64,000 bases of DNA from Ceriagrion tenellum (taxonomy: Eukaryota; Arthropoda; Insecta; Odonata; Coenagrionidae): contig OY720632.1 of the NCBI GenBank assembly GCA_963169105.1, forward strand, positions 190,650,448 through 190,714,447. Direction: 5' to 3'. Below are positions 33,221 through 43,172 of the stretch, in pieces; within the stretch, counting starts at the first letter, position 1, and every line of letters starts with the position of its first letter. The position numbers were made by a program, and so were the translations under genes. The notes under the pieces were generated by a model, which saw nothing but the letters and a program-made list of their open reading frames with translations, did no database searches and was not told the DNA's origin.

Positions 33221-34428
33221 AAACCCTACTATTCGATATATTTAAAATACCCACGTGGTCTATGTAAGTGAATATAAGTGGTGTTTATTTTAGTTGGTAC
33301 CTGAATTTCTATTTGAACCACCGCCTTACCTCACTAGTACCAGAGTGGTGGCACTAAAATAGACGGTTTTTAAAAATCCTGTTTTTAAGCGTTTCTTTCA
33401 TTTATATTACCCTGGTTCCCTTCCGGAACTACTTCAAAAAATCATCATGAGATGTGTGCAAACGCGATGGAGGACCCAGAAATATAGCAGTTGCACCGCA
33501 AAGACCAAAGCTGAGGTGGTGGGGTATGATCTTGCGGTTGAAGGGGAAAAATGTTGACCTCATGGCCTCACAAGAGCTCGTAAAGGCATAATTTGGGAAA
33601 TAATCACGGGTTGGGGAACAGAGCGGGTGATAACAACTCCGAGTAAATATAGAGGGCATCGTACAAATGTACGGAGGAATGGATGACAGACCCTTGTGCG
33701 GGAACGGAAGTGGAATTGATAATAGTCAAAGAAATTGTAGACGGAGAGCAAGAAACAATGGTGGACGTCTTATGTTGGGGATGGGGGCAGTGAAAAACAT
33801 ATACACATGGATTTTAACTCCTCGCGAAAAAGTGTTGCCTAGAATTCCGCACGGAAACACAACGAAGAACTTCGTCGATTGTGGCGCCACTACTCTGGTA
33901 CTAGTGAGGTAAGACGGTGGTTCAAGTGGAAATTCAGTCAATATAACATAAATTATCACCATTTTCCGGCCGGTAACCATAAATAAAGAGCAAAATAAAT
34001 ATATTATAAAATATAGAACGAAATAATTAAGCCACAATTCCAGAATAACAAAAAAATATATTTTTGAATCTAAGTCGACTACTGTCATTGTTTTCAATTA
34101 CTCTATCATTATTGTTCATTACATATGTATTTACCAGCGTTAACGACCCTTGAAATGTTTCATTTCTCTTAATTTTAAGCATGTAATATGGAAAAGAGGC
34201 TTACGTAATTCTCAGGAATCCGTAATACATTCCCTGATTGTACATGCAAATGCGCCTATGTTAGCTGAATACTTTTTTTGAGTTTTCACTTTCACAGAAT
34301 ATGTTCATGAGGGAAAAATCGGATTTTCAAAAATCTTCAAAGATGACGGTATCAACTAAAATGAACACCACTTATATTCACTTACATAGACTACGCGGGT
34401 ATTTTAAATATATCGAATAGTAGGGTTT
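33221..34428. mobile_element. DNA transposon-like element with long (about 135-bp) TIRs, right TIR interrupted
   Basis: The left end 33,221-33,353 is mirrored in two pieces. Its outer 80 bp (AACCCTACTATTCGATATAT onward) are at about 34,345-34,428; its inner 52 bp (TGAACCACCGCCTTACCTCA region) are at 33,887-33,938. The pieces are contiguous on the left but about 410 bp apart on the right, so an AT-rich segment (about 33,939-34,345) has been inserted into the right TIR. The internal 530 bp has no convincing transposase. Confidence 0.75.
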
Positions 34429-34429
34429 T

Positions 34430-34855
34430 TTCACAATCGTGACTTAATTCATTCAATTTAAGTTAATATTTGGAATTAACTGACCATATCAAATCCTGGG
34501 GACAAGGGGTGGGATGCGACTCAAAAATCCTCTCCCATTCAAAAGTTAACCTCTCCTACACGTGGTGTTCCCTGCGCTCGCTAACGAGGCTCTGGCGACC
34601 GTGTATCACCCGGTGTAAGAAGACCCCCAACCAAGTGCCAACGGTCTCTACAGAGGGCGGAAGAGCGGGTAGGGAACAGGGCACTCTATTGTCCTTGGGT
34701 AAGAAATTACCCCAAAAGGCGGATAAACTACAAGTAGTCAACGGTATTAGAATGCAGAGGGCAAGGAGAAACCACTGTATTAAAGATTCTTCGATGAATA
34801 TCTCTAGTATCAGCAGCCTCAATGTCCACTTCTCACGTTAGATCATAACGTGGGA
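34430..34855 (+). other. Unclassified segment preceding the LINE remnant
   Basis: A 123-codon frame (34,470-34,841) has no domain I recognise. The sequence reads like retroelement material, running directly into the LINE coding remnant, but I cannot assign it. Confidence 0.3.
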
Positions 34856-34859
34856 TGGA

Positions 34860-35440
34860 AGAAGCGCAAGATATATAAAATGCAGAATCAACTAAGCAAA
34901 GCTAGCATTCAATAAAAAGAAAACTCTACTAACGTCAAAAAGTTTAGAGATAAGGAAAAACTTAATGAAGACCTACGTTTGGAGTGTTCCGCTATATGGA
35001 TGCAAATCGTGGACTGCAGGGGGAAGTGAAATGAAAAGACTGTTATCCTTTGAAGCATGGTGCTACAGAAGAATGCTGAAAGTAAACTGGACAGAAAGGA
35101 AAACGAATGAAGAAATCTTTGAAAAAGCTCAAGAAGAAAGAAGCATAGTATGAATCATCAAACAAAGGAGAGCTAAACATATATTGGACATCTACTACGG
35201 CACGATAGTCAAGTGAAAAGGACAATTGAAGGGAAAATTGAGGGAAAAAACTGCAGAGGAAGACCCTCACTAGACTTCATGAGCCAAATTATGAAGGATA
35301 TGAATTGCAGAACATACTTTGAACTTAAACTAAAAGCTGAGAAGAGAGATGAATGGAGGTCTGTCTGCAGCCAACCAACTCAAGGGTTGAAACGGAAGAA
35401 GAAGATCAAATCCTTACAGATGCTGCCAATGAAAATATAA
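34860..35440 (+). pseudogene. RTE-like LINE ORF2 C-terminal remnant
   Basis: The frame MKTYVWSVPLYGCKSWTAGG (34,965 onward), then AFEAWCYRRMLKVNWTERKT and EIFEKAQEERS, is the classic C-terminal region of a non-LTR polymerase of RTE or related type. After a stop and frameshift, IEGKIEGKNCRGRPSLDFMS and IMKDMNCRTYFELKLKAEKR (35,220-35,350) complete it. INQAKLAFNKKKTLLTS upstream (about 34,880-34,940) is in another frame. The copy is 5'-truncated and inactive. Confidence 0.85.
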
Positions 35441-35960
35441 ATCTATTAATGAAAGAGAAACCAGTAAGTCTGAATTATCTACCTATACTGTCGCCTTAAA
35501 CAGCTTCTTGTTCAACTGAGTGACTTTTTCCGCCCTTGGAAGGCCTGGTACTAAACAAGTTCCGTATAAAGAAAGCATTTCAACATCTCAATTAATGCCG
35601 AGCGTGCTGTAGTTTGATTCTGACGGCCATTGACTCGGGCTCACAATGGAAGATTCATACGTCTCTAACTCACTTCCTTTATCAGATATTTCCTTCTTAT
35701 ATCCAAAAAGTTACTCTGAGATATCAAAAATATTCAGCCGTAATTTAAAACTTCGCGCTGTCCGTATCTCTTCAACTGTAAAGTGATAACCATCTCAGAT
35801 TCAAGATAACGCCTACTAATATCAACGAGTCGACGGTAGCTTTTCTTTGATGGCAGCTTCAGCATCTTAATGGGTGAACTAAATGCGGGAAATGAAGCAA
35901 TATGTTGCCCAGCCTTCGAGGTTGAATCCCTAATGTATGTTCATGGGCGCAGTTTAGCCC
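35441..35960 (-). repeat. Dispersed repeat family B, copy 2
   Basis: This segment is homologous along its length to 38,635-39,225 in the same orientation. Landmarks: TCTTGTTCAACTGAGT, AATGCCGAGCGTGCTG.AGTTTGATTC, TTTAAAACTTCGCGCTGT, ATCTCTTCAAC.GTAAAGT and TTGGGCAACA-like on the opposite strand. It directly follows the RTE-like remnant but is shared independently of it. Confidence 0.7.
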
Positions 35961-36380
35961 CGAGATAGTGATACGGGCGTGCAGGCGAAATGAAAAGTCT
36001 GATAACAAAGAGGAGCAGAACAAAATCAAGAATTCAATGTTGTTTTGGACATATGGCAATCCAGATCAATATTCAAGCATCATTCGGCCAACGGATGCAT
36101 ATTCGGTGGTGCAATTTGGAGCATATGAGTTTGACCATCAATGTCCGTTTACGGACATCACCCATGCCAGTGTTCTTGATTCTGATTTCTTGTTGACCAA
36201 AGGAGCGGACGCGGATGTTGATGGAAGAGTCATGAGATGTGAAAGTATAGAATTCCCTCCATTCATCGGATAATTTATGGTTGAAACTATCCGCTTAGTG
36301 ACGGCCGATAATACGTCAATGCCGATCAACTCCGAAAAGATAGTACCCGTTCCTTGAGCAGACTCAGCTATCGTCATCAG
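35961..36380. other. Probable body of the tRNA-derived SINE (minus strand)
   Basis: No gene. Read on the minus strand this follows the tRNA-like head at 36,413-36,520. It contains CCTGATGACGATAGCTGAG near 36,375, a phrase reminiscent of Penelope tails. The boundary is not defined. Confidence 0.35.
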
Positions 36381-36412
36381 GACAATCGAGTGTTTGAGCG
36401 AGTTGCGTGTAA

Positions 36413-36520
36413 TTCACAGTGGAAAAGTCATTCGCCAGGACTGGGAATCGAACCCAGATATCTCCAGTTTGCGCCAAGTGCTCCAACCAATTAGAATACC
36501 CAGGCTTAGCTTACTAACTG
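36413..36520 (-). mobile_element. tRNA-derived SINE head
   Basis: On the minus strand a box B, GGTTCGATTCCC (36,443-36,454), lies downstream of a box A-like TCTAATTGGTTGG (36,483-36,495), with spacing like a tRNA. The segment CCAGTTAGTAAGCTAAGCC...CCCAGTCCTGG would not fold into a complete mature tRNA, so I call it a SINE promoter rather than a tRNA gene. Confidence 0.6.
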
Positions 36521-36729
36521 GCTAACTAGGGGGTGACTCCGCTGAAGTTACTACATGGCTAGTTCCGTGGTTCTTTGAATATGTCTGAGCAAAGTTTCTG
36601 GTGCCAAATATACGGCCCAAAATTCCTGACTGTTGCGGCAGCCGCTGCGCATCTTTTTAATTATTCTACTTGCGGACCTGTCAGTCTTACTTTAGATGAC
36701 GCTGTAATCTCCACAAAAGTTATATTTTT

Positions 36730-37040
36730 AAATTTTTATTGTAGTTTGGCTTCATTTTTAATTCTTTCCCAATATCCATTCGCACGGGAAATTTTTGTGG
36801 CATTAAGGAAATCAACGTGATGATGGAGGGGCGAGGCTATGCTCCGCTAGTGCAGACTTTTCCGACTGCTAAAGCCGTATGTACCTCACAAGTGCTTTAA
36901 TTCTTTTTTCAATCGCCCGCCCTATCTCCCCGACGTATCACACACGGATGGTATGCGGTATATCACAGTTACTTTCAAAATCAGGATGTCCCTCGCGGCG
37001 ACAGGGAGAATTCAGAGTCTACAAAATCGGGTCCACCCTG
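36730..37040 (-). pseudogene. Penelope-like GIY-YIG endonuclease remnant
   Basis: On the minus strand, VIYRIPSVCDTS (about 36,960) corresponds to the GIY-YIG core entry (usually VYxIPC.CG..Y). GGRLKKELKHL and HHHVDFLNATKIS follow, then GYWERIKNEAKLQ (about 36,770), the usual end of Penelope ORFs. Multiple stops break it. Confidence 0.65.
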
Positions 37041-38630
37041 GGCCACCTTAATATCCTCGATATCTCGTTTGATATGTAAAGACGGTGGCCACTGATGGCG
37101 ATATGATATTCTTTCTCTCCCAACTTGCTTTGCTCCGCTGCTGGAGAAGGTTCTTTTCAAGGGTAGATTAACGTCTCTTTGGCTGTAGCTATTCCCTTGG
37201 GAGGTATCTTTCAGGCATTTTAATTATATCTTAGGGCTGCAAGGCATCCCCTGGGCGCGGGGAAATATCTTAATGCCGTTATAGAATAGCATACTAGGGT
37301 GAAATAAAGTCCACTTTATATAACTGCCCATATCCGTCCGGGCAGCAACAGATCTCGCAGTTGTAACCTTAGTGTTTATGCAACCCGCACTACACTCGTT
37401 CCCTGCGTTTCGTCTACCGTTCAAGGGGCCACACACACACACAATTCACCGCTGTGACCTTCAGCCATTTATATCAGTCCGGAACAATTAAGTTACGACC
37501 CTAACAAAACAATTACCTAGTGAGACCTTATCCAATGCCTTCGAAATTTACCACGATTTACAATATTTCACCTCCAGGAAGCTCCACAAAATCACCTAAA
37601 AGGCACTTTGATCCATGATTGACACTTCATAAGCGCTTTGCGTCAGTAACGAACCAGATCACAGAGGCCGGTAAGGCAACGACTCCGAACATGGTAATCA
37701 TACCCTAGGATAGGACAGTGGTCATCCCTCAGACGATGTTCAGCCTCGTAAACACCAAACCGGTACGTTATTCTGTCTTATGCACTTAAATTCTTCACAA
37801 ATAAGGAAGCATTGTCTTAAAATTCTTGGCTTGGTTTCATAAAGCATTATCGATGTCGATGAGCCAGTTGCGAGACGACGCAAGTTGGTATAGTAACCAA
37901 TTCATGTTGTTGCTGTTTTTTTGTTGTTTAAAAACTTTGTGATATCGCAACATAATTTATATGTTTTTAAAAATGTTGATGACCATCAGATATAAAAGCA
38001 GTTTCTGACACAAATTCTAGTCTGTGTTCATTCTTTCCGCTTAACACTTATAACAGCGAATCTTTCCGTCTTAGAAAAACACTGGATAAGACAATCAAAT
38101 TCCAGATGTATTCCAGGGGAATTCCAGACAGCCTGTAATCTGGACACGGTTGAGTAACGACTTGAACGTGCCTAGCTTCATTCTCAGTGCCATTGATCAC
38201 AAAATCACGGAGCACAGTGAAATCTGGCTACACAATTAGCATGATGAATTAATTTCAAGGAAATTCCAAGTTTTTCTGGATTGTATATTTTCCATTGGGT
38301 CATGAGTGAAATTTAAGACTTTAGTAGCCTTTTTCATTCAATTTCTGACAAAAATGGTATAAAAATCATCGGTCTGACTGAATTTTTTAACCAATTTAGG
38401 ATTTTTCCTGGTAATCTCCAGGTTTTCCTGGATCACTTTGCTATCGCAGTCAGGAGCTCGTGGGACTTTTTTGAGAGTCATCCTGGAAAGTTCCCGAAGA
38501 TATTGGGAAAGGTCCCACTCGATAATTATTATTTTTGTCCAAATTTGCGGTCAAATTCAGCTAATTTTACCGGACTTATATGGAATGTTGACTCAACGCT
38601 AAATAGTGTTTCCTGGAATTCTGCAGTAAT
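37041..38630. other. Noncoding region, nothing assigned
   Basis: Short random frames only. The phrase around 38,400-38,440 (TTTTTCCTGGTAATCTCCAG) is low-complexity and recalls 15,900-15,960. An 11-base AC run stands near 37,432. Confidence 0.35.
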
Positions 38631-38634
38631 AATG

Positions 38635-39225
38635 AAAATATAAATCTACCAAGGAAATATAATCCAGTAAATTTGAATAGTCTTCACATACAGTCGTCTT
38701 AAACAGATTCTCCTTGTTCAACTGAGTTTGGCATTTTCGGTCCTCGTTTGTCAGTACCCTGTTTTCCAGCCTGGTACTTAACACTTTCTGAATGGAGAAG
38801 GCACTGCAAAATGTTAAATAATGCCGAGCACGCTGAAGTTTGATTCGGTGTCCGACGACCATCGACTTGGGCTCAGAATGGAAGCTTCATACCAAAGATT
38901 ATCTTCATACGACTCTGGCTCAATTCCTATGGCAGATCTTTCCTCCCCAAATCCATAAAGGTGCTCTAAGATGTCGGAAACAGTGAGCTGTGATTTAAAA
39001 CTTCGCGCTGTTCATATCTCTTCAACAGTAAAGTAATAACCAACACAGTCTCACGTTAACGACAATCAACAACGGCCGTTTACGACGCGTCGACGGAGAA
39101 GACTATTTTCAAGGCAGCGCCAAGGACTGGTGGGTGGACTAAATGTGGAAATTTAGGCAACACGCAGCCTAGGCAACGATTCCAAGCATTTGAATCCATA
39201 AGATATATTCATGCTATCAACCTTG
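38635..39225 (-). repeat. Dispersed repeat family B, copy 3
   Basis: Longest copy of the family, about 590 bp. Read on the minus strand its 5' end matches 2,960-3,185, and the rest matches 35,441-35,960. No TIR or coding capacity was found. Confidence 0.7.
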
Positions 39226-39900
39226 CTCTGTCGAGACATCTGTCAGTGACTTCCGTGATAATGCGCCGGAAATTTTGCATTCCAGGCGCATTAGGCGAGA
39301 CATGTGTGCTCTAGATGATATACTAAAGCCAACCAGGCGGAGAACGTTACAAATATTGTCGAGTGTCATGATGCGGCGAAATGTCACCAAACGGGAGATG
39401 GAATTCATTCGCACGGACCATAGCACTCGCATATTGCCTTATTACCGACACAGGAAAAACATTACAACCACAGGACGACAGGACAAAAACGACCACAGGA
39501 AAAACATTACCTTTGCGTTTGACACAAAATTTATTCGCCTAAATTGTAATGTTTGATGATTTTTCTATCATTTTTAAAAAGTTTAATGTATTTCTCTCTG
39601 TTTTTCATTGCTCGTGCATACGGATGTTTCAATGATTTCATCTCAATTTATAATATGTATCATGCGGCAAGAAGAAAAATAGCTTTTTTTAGATCCTCCA
39701 CCGGACGATATAGTAGTTAGCAAAAGCAACTTAAACGCCCAAAGTTGCCCAGAGACTTGGTCAGCAATAATTGCAACGATATCCCTAATTGGGAAGTAGG
39801 ATCACAACTTATGGGAGATACGGGAAAGATCTAATTAGCAGACTACAACAAGCAGAATAAAACATTCTCTCAGAAGATTAGGCTCAAATTATTATTGCAT
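39226..39900. other. Noncoding region with a short tandem duplication
   Basis: CACAGGAAAAACATTAC occurs at about 39,450 and again at about 39,495, around a GACGACAGGAC core. A 93-codon frame here has no recognisable domain. Confidence 0.35.
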
Positions 39901-39903
39901 TAA

Positions 39904-40174
39904 TGCTGCTCTCATTCCGCGCTCGATTATTTCTTCTACTTTGTCAAAGTTACTCATTTTCAGTGATGACTTAGTATATTATCATATTTTCATGTCCTAC
40001 ACAAAATATAATACTTCTCCTTGTAAAATATGAATAAGTAATGAAAATATTTTCATTTCATTATTGTATATTATATTTTATGTAGGACAAGACATTATGA
40101 TAATACACTAAGTCATCACTGAAAATGAGTAAACTTGACGCTGTAGAAGAAAAAATAAAGCGCGGAATGAGAGC
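39904..40174. mobile_element. Foldback/MITE-like hairpin element
   Basis: Long inverted arms (about 39,904-40,016 and 40,068-40,174) share TGCTCTCATTCCGCGCT, TTCTTCTAC, TTACTCATTTTCAGTGATGA, CTTAGT.TATTATCAT and TGTCCTACA.AAAATATAAT. Arms are about 105-110 bp and roughly 80-85% complementary by eye, around a loop of about 50 bp. Confidence 0.8.
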
Positions 40175-40195
40175 AACAGTGATAAAATAATAATT

Positions 40196-40420
40196 TTAGG
40201 TTGAAATAATGTCTAATTTTCTTGGCTGCAGGCGGATTTCAATGGCTTCCTTGGCAAGTCGATCCCAATAGCCTTTAGTGCCGCTGAGAACCTTTGTCCC
40301 TTCCCCAGGATAATATGCAGACTTCAACAGATTCCATTTAAGTAACTCCTGGAGGCCCATCATGAACACCCTTAAATACATACGGGAAGGCGGGAAACTC
40401 GCACACGCTACAACCAATCA
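40196..40420 (-). pseudogene. Penelope-like endonuclease C-terminal remnant
   Basis: The minus-strand frame contains KVLSGTKGYWDRLAKEAIEI (about 40,290-40,230), the conserved end of Penelope-type GIY-YIG ORFs (compare GYWDRITKKA at 18,860). It is a short fragment without the catalytic core. Confidence 0.7.
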
Positions 40421-40439
40421 GATGGCACATGAACGTAGT

Positions 40440-40660
40440 GCAAAGAGTATACATATACACAGGCCAAAATGAAAAACACGGCATCAAACCCCTGAAGATG
40501 GAGATCAAGTCAATCTCCGAAACGTCGGGACCTGTGGACCCTCTTACCCGGTGCAACACCCGAGAAACATTCATCTGTGCTTTTAATTTACGTCGTCGAA
40601 TGCCAACATTCCTTCTCGCGCTTTTGACAATTGGCCTCTCGTACCCTCGTCGTTATTCAG
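40440..40660 (+). mobile_element. Penelope-like 3' tail fragment in opposite orientation
   Basis: CCTGAAGATGGAGATCAAGT followed by CCGAAACGTCGGGACC has the CTGAAGATGG...GAAACGT(C/T)GG pattern common downstream of Penelope ORFs. It points opposite to the adjacent endonuclease remnant, suggesting either an inverted dimer or two insertions. Confidence 0.5.
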
Positions 40661-42110
40661 GGTAAAATTCTCGTTTTCTCCATTAATACGTAGTGTAGTA
40701 GAATTAGCTGATCTATGACACGCCAATGATCTGGAGTCAAATCACCTTAAGTTGCTAATGCGAATTCTTTTATTTAGAGCTATACCCTCCATACTGATTT
40801 TTTGACTTGGCTCCCAGGGCAATATGCAAATGCAATAATCTTTCGAAGCGTGCATATTGTGAAAATGACATGGACAAAAAAATCGCATTGATTTCACCTT
40901 TTTTAGTATGACGATGTAAACGTAATGGATTAAATCGATAAAGGCGGTCGACAATTTCATTAAAATAACAAACTTAAAATAAAATAATAGGGCCCCCTAT
41001 TAGGGCCGCAGCAGGTACCTACTGGAATAGTCAATTGTGGATAATCGCGCGGCAGCAAGTTAATTTCCATTTACTCGCGCGCTTTTGTACAAAAAATTTG
41101 TTTTCCCTGAATATAAGAAAAAACGTTCTCTGGTAAATTTTCGCTTTACGGGTCCCAAGAAAATTTTTTTTTGACCCCTAAAAATCAAAATATTTCAATG
41201 AAATTTTTATGGAGGGAAGTGCATGAAAGCGGAGGTTTTTTAGTGAAAAAAGAATTGAGTAAAGTGCGTAAATACCGATTAAACAGGAGTTTGAACATAG
41301 GAGGTGATGCTTTCGGCGGCCATAATGGCTATTTTTTGGAGATGGCGCAGTGATCGAGGAACTTTCGCATCTGACATAGAGTATAGAAAATGGAGGATTT
41401 GCGGGAAATTTGAGAAATCCCACCCCCGGTAACGGACCAGTGGAGTGAAATAGGGGTGCTGGGGTGGGACGGTACGCGACCTCGAAATGGCCATTTTCGA
41501 AGCTGTTAATGCCTATTTTTTCACTTTTTATCTGTTCTCTCTGTTCTCTATTTGACTCAAGTTCGGTGTCCTATAAGTAGTCCGCCGGGGCACTAACTAA
41601 ATCCAATCTGAATTTCCTTATGAATGTGCTCTTTACACTTGCGTACGGTGATTTTAAAATTTTTTCTCATCGCATAAATATAAAATTAAGTGCAGATAAG
41701 GATAAACGTATGTGTTCAGCGTTAAATATGCATCCATAAAGGTTTGAAGAGAGCAATATCGCAGCCGAAAGACGGATGCGGTTCTTCCCGTAAATCAGCC
41801 AGGCCACAATAACGTATTTTCTGTACGACAGAAACAGTAAATGTGTCTGTATGCAACATTAAAGAATACTCTTTAAATACTACACATGTTCTATGCAGGC
41901 GTATGCAACTTTTCAGTTGATCAGATTTTTTCCACTGAGTATGAATAACAACCGAATGACCAATGCCAAGACTACATACAAGAATCATACAGGGTGTAAT
42001 ACTCCTTCGTTTGTCCCCAGAATGTGAGTAAATTTCGACCAAGGTCACTTGGATCACTACCACTGTTTCAATTGTCACCAAATTTTACGAAATGAAAACA
42101 GAGAGTTTAC
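40661..42110. other. Noncoding region, nothing assigned
   Basis: No recognised domain or repeat pair. Confidence 0.35.
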
Positions 42111-42112
42111 AT

Positions 42113-42360
42113 AGTTAGCCCTTTCGCGCCGGACACTTCCCCGTGGAAATAATTACGGCTGTACGCATGCTCCTAGAATGCAAACGTTAGAATTCTGTTT
42201 AAAATTTGCAACCGCACGGAAGAACAGTAAAAATGCAATTATGAGATTCAATTTACCGTTAATGCAACAAATAATTTGTTAGTTATTGCAAAGGATAAAC
42301 AATTAATTGACCGCGGGAACCTACTTTGAGGGGGACCTTCAGCGCGGGAAAGGGTCGAGG
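42113..42360. mobile_element. Possible small MITE with CCCTTT-type ends
   Basis: The left end reads TTAGCCCTTTCGCGCCGGAC. The right end (CAGCGCGGGAAAGGGTC, about 42,340-42,356) is its imperfect reverse complement. CCCTTT ends next to a TTA(A)-like flank suggest piggyBac-type, but the TIRs are short and no clean target duplication is visible. Confidence 0.4.
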
Positions 42361-42521
42361 CAACCCCTGCCCGGAGTGAGAGGAAGGGTCGGACCTCTCG
42401 CGTGGTGGGATCCCTAATGACCCCTGGGACCCTTTTGCCTTGCTTGACCGCAATGCCGTCTAAAACCGTCCTTCGTCCGCTTGCGTCGGTAAACTCACGC
42501 CATTCGTTCGGCCTTTTGCGT

Positions 42522-42561
42522 CGGAAAATTCACGCCGTGTATGAACGGCGTGAATTTTCCG
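42522..42561. other. Perfect 16-bp stem with 8-nt loop
   Basis: CGGAAAATTCACGCCG (42,522-42,537) is followed after 8 bases by its exact reverse complement (42,546-42,561). A related half-unit (GTCGGTAAACTCACGCC) lies just upstream at 42,486-42,502. Confidence 0.85.
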
Positions 42562-42985
42562 CCCGTTTCGCTGGAAAAACCAAGACTTTTGATACCTAGG
42601 AATATGAACGTTTTCCATTTTACAGGATACACATAGTAAAACGTTTTCTGATCAGTTAGTAGTAAAAATTTGGTCTTTTTAAAAAGAAATTCAGAATTTG
42701 GACCCGGGTAATATGATTAAAGATGTTAAAAGAGAGTTTTGGGGAGTTGGAAGAACTATTGTAAAGACTTTTTTGTGCACTCTTACGAGAAATATGCTCA
42801 AATTCAAATGAAATGGTATATTTGACAAAATTTACGGACTTTTGTCGACCCGAAGACGTCAATACCAGTCGGGTCCTAAGACACAAACATAGTGCGCACG
42901 CATTATTCAGCACAACTTGAATATGCAATTTTTTGGAGGCAAACGGAACTGTTTCAGGCGTTACTTGGTGGAAGTTTTGAATATT
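42562..42985. other. Noncoding spacer
   Basis: No feature recognised. Confidence 0.35.
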
Positions 42986-42988
42986 CAC

Positions 42989-43172
42989 GATAAAAAGATA
43001 CAACATGGTTAACTTGGTTAATTCCACACTAATTTATTAAAGTGCCATTGAGTGCCATTTTCAAGGCACAAATGACCGTTGTACCTTGAAAATGGCACTC
43101 AGTTGCTGAAACCCAGGTCGGTTTTTATAAATTAGTGTGGAATGAACCAAGTTAACCATGTTGTATCTTTTC
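42989..43172. mobile_element. Nested inverted repeat, probably a Penelope-type terminal structure
   Basis: Outer arms 42,989-43,041 and 43,122-43,172 (AAAGATACAACATGGTTAAC, then CTTGGTT.ATTCCACACTAA) are about 52 bp with few mismatches. Inner arms are GAGTGCCATTTTCAAGG.AC (about 43,050-43,069) and GTACCTTGAAAATGGCACTC (43,081-43,100). Such nested inverted repeats, including an ACCCAGGTCGGTTTTTATAA phrase, are known to me from terminal repeats of some Penelope-like elements; that assignment is inference. Confidence 0.7.

Noticed and set aside
36413..36520. A tRNA gene on the minus strand
   Set aside because: Boxes A and B are present, but I could not form an acceptor stem and complete cloverleaf. 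A SINE head explains it better.
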